Source of the DNA: Gemmatimonadota bacterium
Lineage (GTDB): Bacteria > Gemmatimonadota > Gemmatimonadetes > Gemmatimonadales > GWC2-71-9
Length of the DNA stretch: 60,533 bases
Assembly (NCBI GenBank): GCA_020351775.1
Contig: CP070666.1
Coordinates: forward strand, 4,851,783 to 4,912,315
Reading direction: 5' to 3'
Both the position numbers and the translations under genes were made by a program. This document shows positions 1 through 8,445 of the stretch, one piece after another; positions within the stretch are counted from its first letter, which is position 1; every line of letters begins with the position of its first letter. The notes beneath the pieces were generated by a model. It did no database searches. It was not told where the DNA came from and saw only the letters and a program-made list of their open reading frames with translations.

Positions 1-322
1 CGGACTCAACCGAGCAAGGCCCCGCGATGACAACGACGGCATCGCCGCCCACCGCCAGACCACCTGGCAACTTCACGATGGTCGGCTCGTCGCGCCACTC
101 GCGTGACACCTGCTTGTACGGCTGGGTCACGTGGATGATCTCTTTTACGCCTGGCAGAGCTGCCAGCCGAGAGGCATCCACTCGACCGTCGTTGCCGACC
201 AAGCCGACGGCCGTTCGCTGGGCGCCAGGCATCGGCCGGGCTTGATACCCCAGTGATTCTATCGTTGCCACGACGCGTTCCACCTCTTCTTCAGCAGCGC
301 CGTGTCGCATAACTACAAGCAT
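1..322 (-). CDS. aroF: 3-deoxy-7-phosphoheptulonate (DAHP) synthase, N-terminal part, cut by the window edge
   Basis: Reading the minus strand from an ATG at 322 gives about 107 residues with no stop before the window edge. The start, MLVVMRHGAAEEEVERV, matches the small ferredoxin-like regulatory domain found at the N-terminus of type I-beta DAHP synthases. It is followed by QPYKQVSREWR and then VVVIAGPCSVES, the conserved opening of the synthase barrel. The enzyme joins phosphoenolpyruvate and erythrose 4-phosphate in the first step of aromatic amino-acid synthesis, in the cytosol. The ATG overlaps the end of the upstream metallohydrolase gene by 10 nt, suggesting coupled expression. The catalytic barrel lies outside the window, so completeness cannot be judged. 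Confidence 0.88.
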   Translation of the reverse strand, partial: MLVVMRHGAAEEEVERVVATIESLGYQARPMPGAQRTAVGLVGNDGRVDASRLAALPGVKEIIHVTQPYKQVSREWRDEPTIVKLPGGLAVGGDAVVVIAGPCSVES

Positions 323-1110
323 CTTCTCGTCTGCCTCGGCTGCTTTCGTCTCTCCACGACATACCGAGCCCCGTCGTACGCCATTTCCACCGGCGCACCG
401 AAGGCCCGGCTCGCGATCGACGCAGGATCCGTGTCGCCGAACACGGGGTAGCAGTGCGTCAGTACCAAGTGGCCTGCCCGGGCCGCCCGCCCCAATTCGC
501 CCGCGCTCAGCGGCGTTAAATGTACGTCCAGTGCGCGGTCGTCCGGTAGCGAGCACTCCGCCAGTAGCAGATCGCAACCTGCGGCCCAATCGGCCAGCTC
601 ATCGCTGGGACCAGTGTCTCCGGTGTAGACGAGGTGAGCTACCTGATCGCGCACGGCGTAGGCAACACTGCGGTCCGTGTGTGGTGTCTTGCAGGTCTCG
701 AGCGTCACCCCTTCCTGCAGCTTATGGGAGGAACCTGGCTCAAGTTCGGTGATCTGGAGGGGATACCCCGGTTCGAGCACCCAGTCTCCCAGCGCCTGCG
801 CGAGAGCCGTGAGTCGGCGGCGCAAATCTAGCGGGCCGATGATCTCCAGCGATTCCGCTCGGGCGGGTTCAATGCCCCACCGCAACGCGAACAGATACGC
901 CGGCAACTCACCCCAATGATCCATGTGGAAGTGAGTTACTGCTATGTGCGTTACTTGCTGCCATGGAATGGCGAGTGTTGCGGCACGATGCAGCGTCCCT
1001 GCTCCGCAATCCAGCAGCAGTCGCGTGGTCCCGGTGGTCACCCAATGCGCGGGAGCTGTTCTATCAGCGGTGGGAGCCACCGTTCCGCTCCCGACTACGA
1101 CGAGCTCCAT
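313..1110 (-). CDS. Metallo-beta-lactamase-fold hydrolase, ribonuclease Z-like
   Basis: The 265-residue protein starts MELVVVGSGT and carries the metal-binding motif THFHMDHWGELP (His60, His62, Asp64, His65), later PHTDRS and GDTGPS, and a late His in LTHCYP, the pattern of RNase Z/ElaC-like members of the metallo-beta-lactamase superfamily. It should bind two metal ions, probably zinc, in the cytosol; there is no signal peptide. Substrate could be tRNA 3' ends or a small phosphodiester or lactone; the length is short for classic RNase Z. The reading frame stays open to 1227, but that extension lies inside the upstream protease gene; the ATG at 1110 shares one base with the protease stop (TGATG), so I start there. 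Confidence 0.85.
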   Translation of the reverse strand: MELVVVGSGTVAPTADRTAPAHWVTTGTTRLLLDCGAGTLHRAATLAIPWQQVTHIAVTHFHMDHWGELPAYLFALRWGIEPARAESLEIIGPLDLRRRLTALAQALGDWVLEPGYPLQITELEPGSSHKLQEGVTLETCKTPHTDRSVAYAVRDQVAHLVYTGDTGPSDELADWAAGCDLLLAECSLPDDRALDVHLTPLSAGELGRAARAGHLVLTHCYPVFGDTDPASIASRAFGAPVEMAYDGARYVVERRKQPRQTRRCL

Positions 1111-3374
1111 CAGTACCCCGGCCCCATATAGACGATGCGCTTCAAGAACGTGCCTGCAGCCGTCTGCAGTCGCACCAAATAGATGCCTCGGGGAACGTTC
1201 CGGCCGGTTGCGTCGGTGCCGTCCCACTGCAGACGGTTATCGCAGGACCCCGGCAAGCCCGATTCGCCGCGGCCGTAGCGACCTGCCTCGAGCGTGGGGT
1301 CGAACTGCATTCCCGGAACCAGATTGAGCACCACGTGTCCCCGGATGTCGAGGATGTCCAACTGTACCCTGCCTGACTCCGCCAGGTCGAACCAGATGCA
1401 TGTCGTGGAGGCGCCTGTGGTCCGATTGGGGAAGGGGTTGGGGAAGTTCTGGAATAGCAGTGTCGTTGTTGGGATCGACTCATCGACGACCAAAAATGTG
1501 CCTTCGCTCTCTGTGATACTGCTGTCCTGCCCCAGCCGGGATGTGATCTGCCACTTATAAGGTGTGTTGAGGTCGAGGTCTGCAGTTGCAGTGTACTCGG
1601 TCTCCGCTAAATCCGTTGCTTGGAGGGCGGGGAAACGATTGTCGACCCGGAAGACACTCAGATCGTAGCTGAAAGGACCCGGAGGGCTGACAACGCCGGG
1701 AGAGGTCCATTGGAAGGTAGGTCGCCGCTCACGGATGGCCGATCCGCGCGGGTCGTTGAACGTGACGAGTGTCGCCCACTCGGGTGCGATATAGCGCCTC
1801 GCAGGTAGGATGGTTACGGAAGGGCCGGCTGAGCTGGTTGCGGTCAACTCCAGCACGAAGCCATCGCCCGGCAGGAACGCACTTGTGAGTTGTACCTCGG
1901 TGCCGGTCAGAGTCGAATCGAGCAACACGGTATTGAACGTCGAATCGGTGGCGACTCTGACGCGGTAGCTCACGGGCTCGGCAAAACTGGGTAACCCGGG
2001 AATGGTCCAGGAGATGAGCGGCGTGACCTCCGTCATCACGCTGTCGGCCGGACTCGTGACTACGATCCCGAAGGGGAAGGTGGTGGCTGCTGCCGCGTCA
2101 GGCCGGCCCCAGCCAACCAGGGAGTCGGGGGACGTCCGGTTAGAGCTGACCCGCTGGAAGGCCGCGATAATGGCGTCGGGAGTCATTGTCGGATGCAGCT
2201 GCAGCATCAGGGCGGCCGCTCCGGCAATGAGCGGCGTGGCGAAGGACGTACCGGACCGCCTGCTGAAACCCGCTGCCGCGACGGGATCGACGACAAAGAT
2301 ACTCTGTCCGGGGGCAATGAAGTCGGGTTTTAGGCGCCCGTCGGCGGTTGGTCCCCTGGAGCTGAAACCTTGGAGTACGCCGAGTGAGTCTTCGGCTCCC
2401 ACCGCCAGGACCGAGTCGCCATCTGCCGGCGTAGCCAGTGATCGGAAGCTCGGGCCGTCGTTGCCAATGGCGGTGACTACTAGGATCCCACGTGCGGCGG
2501 CTGAGTCTGCGGCAACCGTGGTAACCGCGATGTCACCGTTCAGGTCGCCGAAAGTGTAGCTGAATCCTCCGTCGAAACTGCGATATGCCAAGCTCGAATT
2601 CACAACACGAGCGCCGAGTGAATCGGCCCATTCAAGCGCAGCAACGAAGTTGTCTTCCTCCACCCTGGTTTCGGAGCCCACATCTTCGGTTTTCGCGAGG
2701 ATGTACTCTGCGTCAGGGGCGATGCCGATGATCTGGGTGGGGAGGTTCGCGCCGAGCAATGACCAGACACCGGTGCCGTGTTGCGACGCGTTTGCCGGAT
2801 CGCCCGGCTCGTTGTCTACTATCGAATCGTTGTTCACGAAATCGCGTTGCGCGATGACGCGGGTCGACGCAAACGCAGCCAATCCCGTCTCGAAGCCGGT
2901 GTCGAGAATCGCTATCCTGAGGCCTGCGCCGCTCAGGTTTTGCTCGATCAAAAGGAATAGGTTGAGCCGGTGCAGCGGCATTGCCGAGGGTCCGTACAGG
3001 CTGTCCGCTGCCGCGGCGGGCGGCGCGAGCATGCGAACCGGCTCGCCCGGCAATTCTCGCGGCGCTCGGAAGCGTGCCACCGGCTGGATGTGGCGCAACT
3101 CAATGGCGGTTCGTGCCAATTCGAGTCCGCGCCTGTCGAGCTCGGCGGACACGGCCCGGAGCCAGCGACTGCGGTGCCTGACGCGTCCGCCGAGTCGCAC
3201 TGCGAGGTCCTCGACGCTGGCGAGTGAGATTCCCGGGCGAGCCATGAGCCAGACAGCTACAACCGAGTCTTGCCGTAGCGCGTTCACTAGGGTCGGCGAC
3301 ACGGTCGGTTGCTGGGAGCGTGCTGCCGTCGCGACCGGGAGCAACGCCCAGACGACGGCAGCTCGCAAGTTCAA
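1110..3374 (-). CDS. Secreted subtilisin-like serine protease (S8) with C-terminal FlgD-like module
   Basis: A 754-residue protein. An N-terminal hydrophobic stretch (AVVWALLPVATAARS) looks like a signal peptide. The S8 triad is visible: Asp158 in AILDTGFE, His199 in QHGTGVW, Ser377 in GTSFATPL, with the oxyanion Asn304 in AIGNDGP. Two fibronectin/Ig-like segments follow, then a C-terminal module ending RGIYLVRLQT and LKRIVYMG, as in FlgD-Ig/type-IX-sorting-like tails of FCB bacteria. It is therefore probably exported and surface-attached or released. The only sensible start is TTG at 3374, overlapping the smc stop in TTGA; the frame stays open to 3590 but that would put 72 non-conserved residues before the signal peptide and overlap smc by 220 nt. 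Confidence 0.85.
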   Translation of the reverse strand: MNLRAAVVWALLPVATAARSQQPTVSPTLVNALRQDSVVAVWLMARPGISLASVEDLAVRLGGRVRHRSRWLRAVSAELDRRGLELARTAIELRHIQPVARFRAPRELPGEPVRMLAPPAAAADSLYGPSAMPLHRLNLFLLIEQNLSGAGLRIAILDTGFETGLAAFASTRVIAQRDFVNNDSIVDNEPGDPANASQHGTGVWSLLGANLPTQIIGIAPDAEYILAKTEDVGSETRVEEDNFVAALEWADSLGARVVNSSLAYRSFDGGFSYTFGDLNGDIAVTTVAADSAAARGILVVTAIGNDGPSFRSLATPADGDSVLAVGAEDSLGVLQGFSSRGPTADGRLKPDFIAPGQSIFVVDPVAAAGFSRRSGTSFATPLIAGAAALMLQLHPTMTPDAIIAAFQRVSSNRTSPDSLVGWGRPDAAAATTFPFGIVVTSPADSVMTEVTPLISWTIPGLPSFAEPVSYRVRVATDSTFNTVLLDSTLTGTEVQLTSAFLPGDGFVLELTATSSAGPSVTILPARRYIAPEWATLVTFNDPRGSAIRERRPTFQWTSPGVVSPPGPFSYDLSVFRVDNRFPALQATDLAETEYTATADLDLNTPYKWQITSRLGQDSSITESEGTFLVVDESIPTTTLLFQNFPNPFPNRTTGASTTCIWFDLAESGRVQLDILDIRGHVVLNLVPGMQFDPTLEAGRYGRGESGLPGSCDNRLQWDGTDATGRNVPRGIYLVRLQTAAGTFLKRIVYMGPGY

Positions 3375-6300
3375 GACGCCACTGCCTCCGCACCCAGTCG
3401 CACGCCCACGATACTGGACACTCCCGGTTCCTGCATCGTGACCCCATATACGGCATCGGCCACTTGCATGGTGCGCGGGTTGTGGGTGATAACGATGAAC
3501 TGTGTCTCCGTCTTGAACTCGTCGAGTAGCCGGACGAAACGTGTGACATTCGCGTCGTCCAGCGGCGCATCGACCTCGTCGAGAAGGCAAAATGGGGCCG
3601 GCTTCGTCAGATAAATGGAGAACAGCAGGGACAGAGCGACCAGTGCGCGTTCACCCGAAGAGAGCAAGTGGATTCGTTGGGTACGCTTGCCCCGCGGCGC
3701 TGCAAATATGTCGATCGGACTGTCCAGTGGATCGGTTTCCTCTGCCAGACGCACGTCGCACTCTCCCCCTTCGAACAGCGTCTGGAAGACGGCACCGAAG
3801 TTCTCTCTGATCTGCGCGAAGGTCTCGAGAAACAGGCGCCGTGCTGTTTCGTCAATCTCACGGAGCGCTTGGAGCAGCGACTTGCGTGCTTCGACTAGGT
3901 CATCCCGTTGCTCTTGCAGGAACTGCAGCCGCTTCAGCTCCTCGGCGTGCTCATGAACTGCGAGCGGGTTCACCGGTCCCAGCGCCTCGAGTGCACGGGC
4001 TAGGCGCTCGGCTTCCTCATTTAGTATCTCCGTCTCTTCCTCAATCTCACTGAACGACTCGAGCAGTTCATTCAACGGCTTGTGCCACTCAGCTTCGATC
4101 CGCTCCACCAGTGCTTGCCGCTCGCCGGCTGCCTGTGTCAACTCGAGTTCCGCCGCGTGTGATTGTTCGCTAAGCTGCTCGAGCTGCTCTCGGGTCGCAG
4201 CAATCGATTCATCTGCCCGGGTCATCGCAGCGTCCGCTTCCCGCACGCCACCTTCCGCAGCACTCGCTGCTGCCTCGATCTCCTGGACCGCAACGCGCAG
4301 GTCCGCGAGCGTGTCCTCCCACTGGGCCCGACTCTTGGTCAGCTCGCCAGTGGTTACCTCGATTTCCTCCAGCTCTCGCTTGAGAGTTTCGCGTTCGTGC
4401 TGCGTCTCGGACAGGGCCGCGAGCGCGCGAGCTTCGCGATCGCGGGCGGCCTCCTCCCGGGCGGATACCTGCGCCTCCTCGACTTGCCAGTGGACGCGCC
4501 GCTCGCGGGCGGCTTCTTGGGCTCCCTCGAGGTCCGCCAACTTTGCCCGTTGTGATTCGAGATCCTGTCCCAGGCGCAGCCGTTCTCGCTCGGCACCGGC
4601 CAGTTCTCGGTCCACCGCCACCAGCCGCTCGGAGAGTTCCACGATGCGTTCGTGGAGTCTGGCGTGGGCCTCTTCACTCTCGGTGTTTTCGCGCTCAGCG
4701 CGATGTAGATGGCGGCTCGCGTCGTCGCTCGCTCCCTGTGCCTCCCGCAGAGTGGCCCGCGCAGTCTCGACCTCGGTTCCGGCCCTCTCCAGCTCTCGCT
4801 GCGCGGCGGCGTGGCGATCGGCTGCTTGTCGCGCTGCGTCATTCAGGCCGTTCAACGTGTGCTCCGCTGACTGCAACTCGCCGGCTAATGCATCCAGCTC
4901 GGCGCGGCGCGCGATCGGGCCGGCTACTTCATCACTCGGCAGGAATATCGCGCCGTTCGAACGGCGGATCGCGCCATCCTCGGGGTCGAGTGTGCTGGAT
5001 CCGGCGAGTAGAGCTCGGACCCACTCTCGGGCCGGCGCTTCCACTGCCAGTTCGGCCGGCTCCCCGCCCCCTGATGAGACGGGCCCCGGTGAGACGGGCA
5101 GCAACACTAGAGGTCCGGGCTTCGCCTCGCGATGCCAATCTCTCACAGCGGCTACGGTCGCTTCATCGCGGACCAGCACTGCGTGCAGCCAATCTGCCAG
5201 CAGGTGCTCGACCTGCCGGGCGCCGGATTGTGAGGTGGTTACGTAGTCGCTGAGCGGTCCCAGTACCGCATCCGGGCCAAACCGGTCTCTCTGATGCAGC
5301 AGCTCGCGGGCGGCCGGTGCCAATCCTTCGCGCGCTCGCTGCAGTTCTGCAAGAGCCTCCTTGCGCGCGCGAAGTTGCGCGATCCTCTCGTCGGTGGCGC
5401 GGCGCTCCACCGTGAGTGCGGCCTCTTGTTCCCGGGCAGCAGCGAGACTGTGCCTGGCCCTCTGCAGTTCGCTGACCGCAGCACTCTCGTCGCGCTGCCG
5501 TGCTTCCAGGTCTGAGCGGGCGACGGCCAGGCTCTGGCGCGATTGCTCGAGCTCACGGACCGCGGATTCGCACCGCTGCTCCACATCCCGTGACTGAACG
5601 TTGAGCGCGTCCAGTTCGCGCTGAATCGCAGCCTTCTCGCCAACCAATGTCCGCAGTATCTCCGCCTGTCGTTGGCGCTCTGCTTCTGTGCTGCGCACCA
5701 ACTCGCGGTGTGCGGTGAGGCGCTCACGGACTTCGTCCTCGCTGGAGGATCTGAGGTCCAGCTCCGTCTGAACCGAGTGCCGAGCGGTTTCCGCAGCTGC
5801 GCGTTCTGTGGCAGCCGCCTCGCGCTCGCGCTCGGCGTGAGCAGCGCGTTCTTCAGCCTGCTGTTTTTCTTCCTGGGCCCGAGCTCTCCGCGTCTCCGCG
5901 TTTGCGAGCCGTTCAGTGGCCAAGTTGACATCTCCCTCGAGTCGCTCGATCTGAACGCGGGTCTCGCCCAGTCGTCGCTCCAGCTCGGACCGCCTTGCCT
6001 CTGCCGTGGCTCGCGCCTGGGCCTGGGTGTCGCGGCGGCGCTGCAGTTCGGCGAGCTCTTCTCGGACTCGAGGTATGCGAGCAACCAGAGCCGACGACCT
6101 CTCGCGCATTCCCGCCTCCTGGTCCTCCATGCGCGTCAGCTCGCGGCGCGTCAACGTCATGACGATGTCGAACCGTTCGGCCAAGAACTTCTCGTGGCGT
6201 TCCGCCTTGCCGCGTTGCCGGGCCAGACTGCGGACCTGGGTCTGTACCTCGGCAATCAGATCGTCGAGGCGCTGCAGGTCCTCGGACGTCCGCTCCAAGC

Positions 6301-6838
6301 GGCGTTCGGTGCCTATCTTGCGATCTCGATACAATCCTATCCCCGCTGCTTCCTCGAACAGGGACCGGCGCTCGTCGGGTCGGTCGGACAGTAACCGATC
6401 GATCATCTGGGCTTCGATGACGACACCAACGTCGCTGCCAAGCCCTGTACCCTGCAGCAGGTCGTGCAGATCTCGCAAGCGAACCGGAGAACCGTTCACG
6501 AGATAGTCGCTTTGCCCGTTGCGCGACAACCGGCGGGTGACGACGACCTCGTTGTACGCCACAGCCAGGCCGTCGTCCGAGTTGTCGATGTAGAGCGAGA
6601 CCTCGGCTATGTTTACCGGGCGTCGCTTCACCGAGCCCTGGAAGATGACCTCGTCCATTCTCACCCCGCGCAGCAGTCGCACTCGCTGCTCACCCAGTAC
6701 CCACCGCACTGCGTCGGAGATGTTGGACTTTCCACAGCCGTTCGGCCCGACAATGGCGGTCACGCCGTCGTCGAACGGCAGCTCCACGGTGTCGGCAAAG
6801 GACTTGAATCCCAGCATTTCGAGCCGGGTCAGCTTCAT
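3371..6838 (-). CDS. smc: Chromosome segregation ATPase SMC
   Basis: The 1155-residue length fits bacterial SMC. The N-terminal ATPase half has GFKSFAD and the Walker A motif GPNGCGKSN (31-39). Two long Glu/Arg-rich coiled coils flank a hinge around the middle (DRFGPDAVLGPLSDYV onwards). The C-terminal half has the ABC signature LSSGERAL (from 1059) and Walker B FCLLDEVDAPLDD (about 1083-1095), then the His-switch ITHNPRTM. SMC dimers load on DNA with ScpA and ScpB and extrude loops to organise and separate chromosomes. ScpA/ScpB are not in this window. The ATG at 6838 has an AGGA about eight bases upstream. The coiled-coil region throws up many long antisense open frames, which are shadows. 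Confidence 0.97.
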   Translation of the reverse strand: MKLTRLEMLGFKSFADTVELPFDDGVTAIVGPNGCGKSNISDAVRWVLGEQRVRLLRGVRMDEVIFQGSVKRRPVNIAEVSLYIDNSDDGLAVAYNEVVVTRRLSRNGQSDYLVNGSPVRLRDLHDLLQGTGLGSDVGVVIEAQMIDRLLSDRPDERRSLFEEAAGIGLYRDRKIGTERRLERTSEDLQRLDDLIAEVQTQVRSLARQRGKAERHEKFLAERFDIVMTLTRRELTRMEDQEAGMRERSSALVARIPRVREELAELQRRRDTQAQARATAEARRSELERRLGETRVQIERLEGDVNLATERLANAETRRARAQEEKQQAEERAAHAEREREAAATERAAAETARHSVQTELDLRSSSEDEVRERLTAHRELVRSTEAERQRQAEILRTLVGEKAAIQRELDALNVQSRDVEQRCESAVRELEQSRQSLAVARSDLEARQRDESAAVSELQRARHSLAAAREQEAALTVERRATDERIAQLRARKEALAELQRAREGLAPAARELLHQRDRFGPDAVLGPLSDYVTTSQSGARQVEHLLADWLHAVLVRDEATVAAVRDWHREAKPGPLVLLPVSPGPVSSGGGEPAELAVEAPAREWVRALLAGSSTLDPEDGAIRRSNGAIFLPSDEVAGPIARRAELDALAGELQSAEHTLNGLNDAARQAADRHAAAQRELERAGTEVETARATLREAQGASDDASRHLHRAERENTESEEAHARLHERIVELSERLVAVDRELAGAERERLRLGQDLESQRAKLADLEGAQEAARERRVHWQVEEAQVSAREEAARDREARALAALSETQHERETLKRELEEIEVTTGELTKSRAQWEDTLADLRVAVQEIEAAASAAEGGVREADAAMTRADESIAATREQLEQLSEQSHAAELELTQAAGERQALVERIEAEWHKPLNELLESFSEIEEETEILNEEAERLARALEALGPVNPLAVHEHAEELKRLQFLQEQRDDLVEARKSLLQALREIDETARRLFLETFAQIRENFGAVFQTLFEGGECDVRLAEETDPLDSPIDIFAAPRGKRTQRIHLLSSGERALVALSLLFSIYLTKPAPFCLLDEVDAPLDDANVTRFVRLLDEFKTETQFIVITHNPRTMQVADAVYGVTMQEPGVSSIVGVRLGAEAVAS

Positions 6839-6880
6839 CTTGTAGTTCCTGTCATTGTGCTCAGCGGTTTCGCGGTGAGG

Positions 6881-8299
6881 TCATGGAATCGACGTTTCCG
6901 GCTCTGGAGGTACCTCTGGTTCTCTGGTGAAGATCCAGAATGCTCGGCCCAGCCGCCGTCCACTAGCCTCCGCCTCCTCCCGCGATGCGAACGGCCCCAG
7001 TACTACGCGGTAGCGTTCCTCATCGTCGTCGGGCCGTAACACCTTGGCGTTGAGCCCTGCAGCCTGCAACTCGCTCGCGAGATCTTCCGCCCAAGCCGGG
7101 TTACCCGAGCTGCTCACCTGAACGTAGATCTCCACGCTGGCGGGTTCGGTCGTTGGCGCGCTGTCCACCGCGAATTCCAGTGCCGGTCGACGAGGGTCCC
7201 AGGCTGTGGTCAGCCAGAGATCACCGGTTTGCTCCTGTACCACCGCCGCTTCACTGAATTCTTCGCCTTGGTATGCAACGACTCCGCTTCCCTGTCGCAC
7301 CAGGATCGTAAAGTCGGGTGCCACGGTGGGTAGATCGCGGTCCCACGACCCGTTGATTGTGGCCAGCACTGCAAGGCCGATCACATCGATCGCCCAGATA
7401 GTCCCGTTCTCCGACTGGGCCAGCATCAGCCTTCCGAAAGAATCAGTCCGCAGAGCCACGGCCGGGCCGGGCAACTGTGACTGCTGCACGGTATTGGCTG
7501 CGAAGCGGTCGACGGCCACCAGGCGCCCGTCTGCTAGCGCCGCGTAGATCCTGTGGCCCGACGGCGAGATGGCAATGGCCAGTGGCGCCGGCCTCAGTGC
7601 GGCGAACGCTACGGCGGACGGGTCTGCCGGATCGAATAGGGCGACACCCGAATCGACTGTAACAGCTACCAGCCTACCCCACTTGGAGACCTCAGGGGTC
7701 CCCGTTGGCAGCGGCTGCCGCACGATGGGCTGGCCGCGCGCTATGTAAGCCAAGTCCCGGCCGACATCGGTCTCGATTATTGCGATCAGCCGTCCCCTGG
7801 CTGCTCCCCAGAGTGCCGTAGGCACACCGGTGAGCGTGTCAGGCCAGGTGTCCGTCCGTCGGTGTTCCGCCTGACCTATCGATCCATCTGCCCGAACGAC
7901 GTAGGCTTGGCCCGTCGGGCCAACCGTCGCAGCCACCACGTTCGAGTCGAGAGTGCGCGACCGTCCCGTCACGAGATCGAGGGCCCTGAGGTCGAACGCT
8001 AGTGAGTCCTCGCGTTCGGCCAACGTGAAGATGAGGTCGTTATCGCTTGAGAAACCCAGGATCGTTTCGGTCGAGCGACCTTCTGTATCGAAGCGCCACG
8101 ATACTTCTTCCAGATCAGGTAGGCGGAACAGGGTGGCCGCTCTGCCACTGGATGGAAATCGGAATGCGACGGCAGCTCCGATATCATTTGAGGGAGGGCC
8201 CTGAGCGAGCGCCTCCATGACCGGGTTGGATGTCGAGTCCGACCGGCAGGCCGTGATACCGACTGCCAAGATGGCCCACAGAGCAGTGTGCGTTTTCAC
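6881..8299 (-). CDS. Lipoprotein with WD40-like propeller and C-terminal SPOR domain
   Basis: From GTG at 8299 the 472-residue product begins with a lipoprotein signal, VKTHTALWAILAVGITAC, giving a lipidated Cys near residue 18. The middle (about 50-370) is a run of beta-rich repeats alternating questions of value and display (for example LAIAISPSGHRIYAALADGRLVAVD), typical of a WD40/YVTN-like propeller. The last 80 residues (VEIYVQVSSSG, AEDLASELQAAGL, YRVVLGPFASREEAE) form a SPOR domain, which in known proteins binds glycan strands stripped of stem peptides at division septa. A periplasmic, peptidoglycan-associated role is inferred. The frame is open to 8428 but the extra N-terminus would hide the lipobox. 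No clear Shine-Dalgarno sequence precedes the GTG. Confidence 0.75.
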   Translation of the reverse strand: MKTHTALWAILAVGITACRSDSTSNPVMEALAQGPPSNDIGAAVAFRFPSSGRAATLFRLPDLEEVSWRFDTEGRSTETILGFSSDNDLIFTLAEREDSLAFDLRALDLVTGRSRTLDSNVVAATVGPTGQAYVVRADGSIGQAEHRRTDTWPDTLTGVPTALWGAARGRLIAIIETDVGRDLAYIARGQPIVRQPLPTGTPEVSKWGRLVAVTVDSGVALFDPADPSAVAFAALRPAPLAIAISPSGHRIYAALADGRLVAVDRFAANTVQQSQLPGPAVALRTDSFGRLMLAQSENGTIWAIDVIGLAVLATINGSWDRDLPTVAPDFTILVRQGSGVVAYQGEEFSEAAVVQEQTGDLWLTTAWDPRRPALEFAVDSAPTTEPASVEIYVQVSSSGNPAWAEDLASELQAAGLNAKVLRPDDDEERYRVVLGPFASREEAEASGRRLGRAFWIFTREPEVPPEPETSIP

Positions 8300-8445
8300 G
8301 GAGCGGAAGATTAGAGGACCGGACCGGTTGAAGCAACCCGTGGTTGGGCGAGCTGGAACGTCCGGACTTGGTATCCTCTGATTGACGCCACGCTTCAGCC
8401 GAAATGTTGTGATTTCGCCACGTCCCACGCTGGAGTCCTGGAGTC

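Noticed and set aside
1110-1227. N-terminal extension of the metallohydrolase
   Set aside because: It is out of frame within the protease gene and non-conserved; TGATG at 1110 gives the natural start.
4080-5246. Long plus-strand open frame (388 codons) antisense to smc
   Set aside because: It is Ser/Arg/Ala-rich low-complexity sequence, the usual shadow of a GC-rich coiled coil; smc itself is unambiguous.
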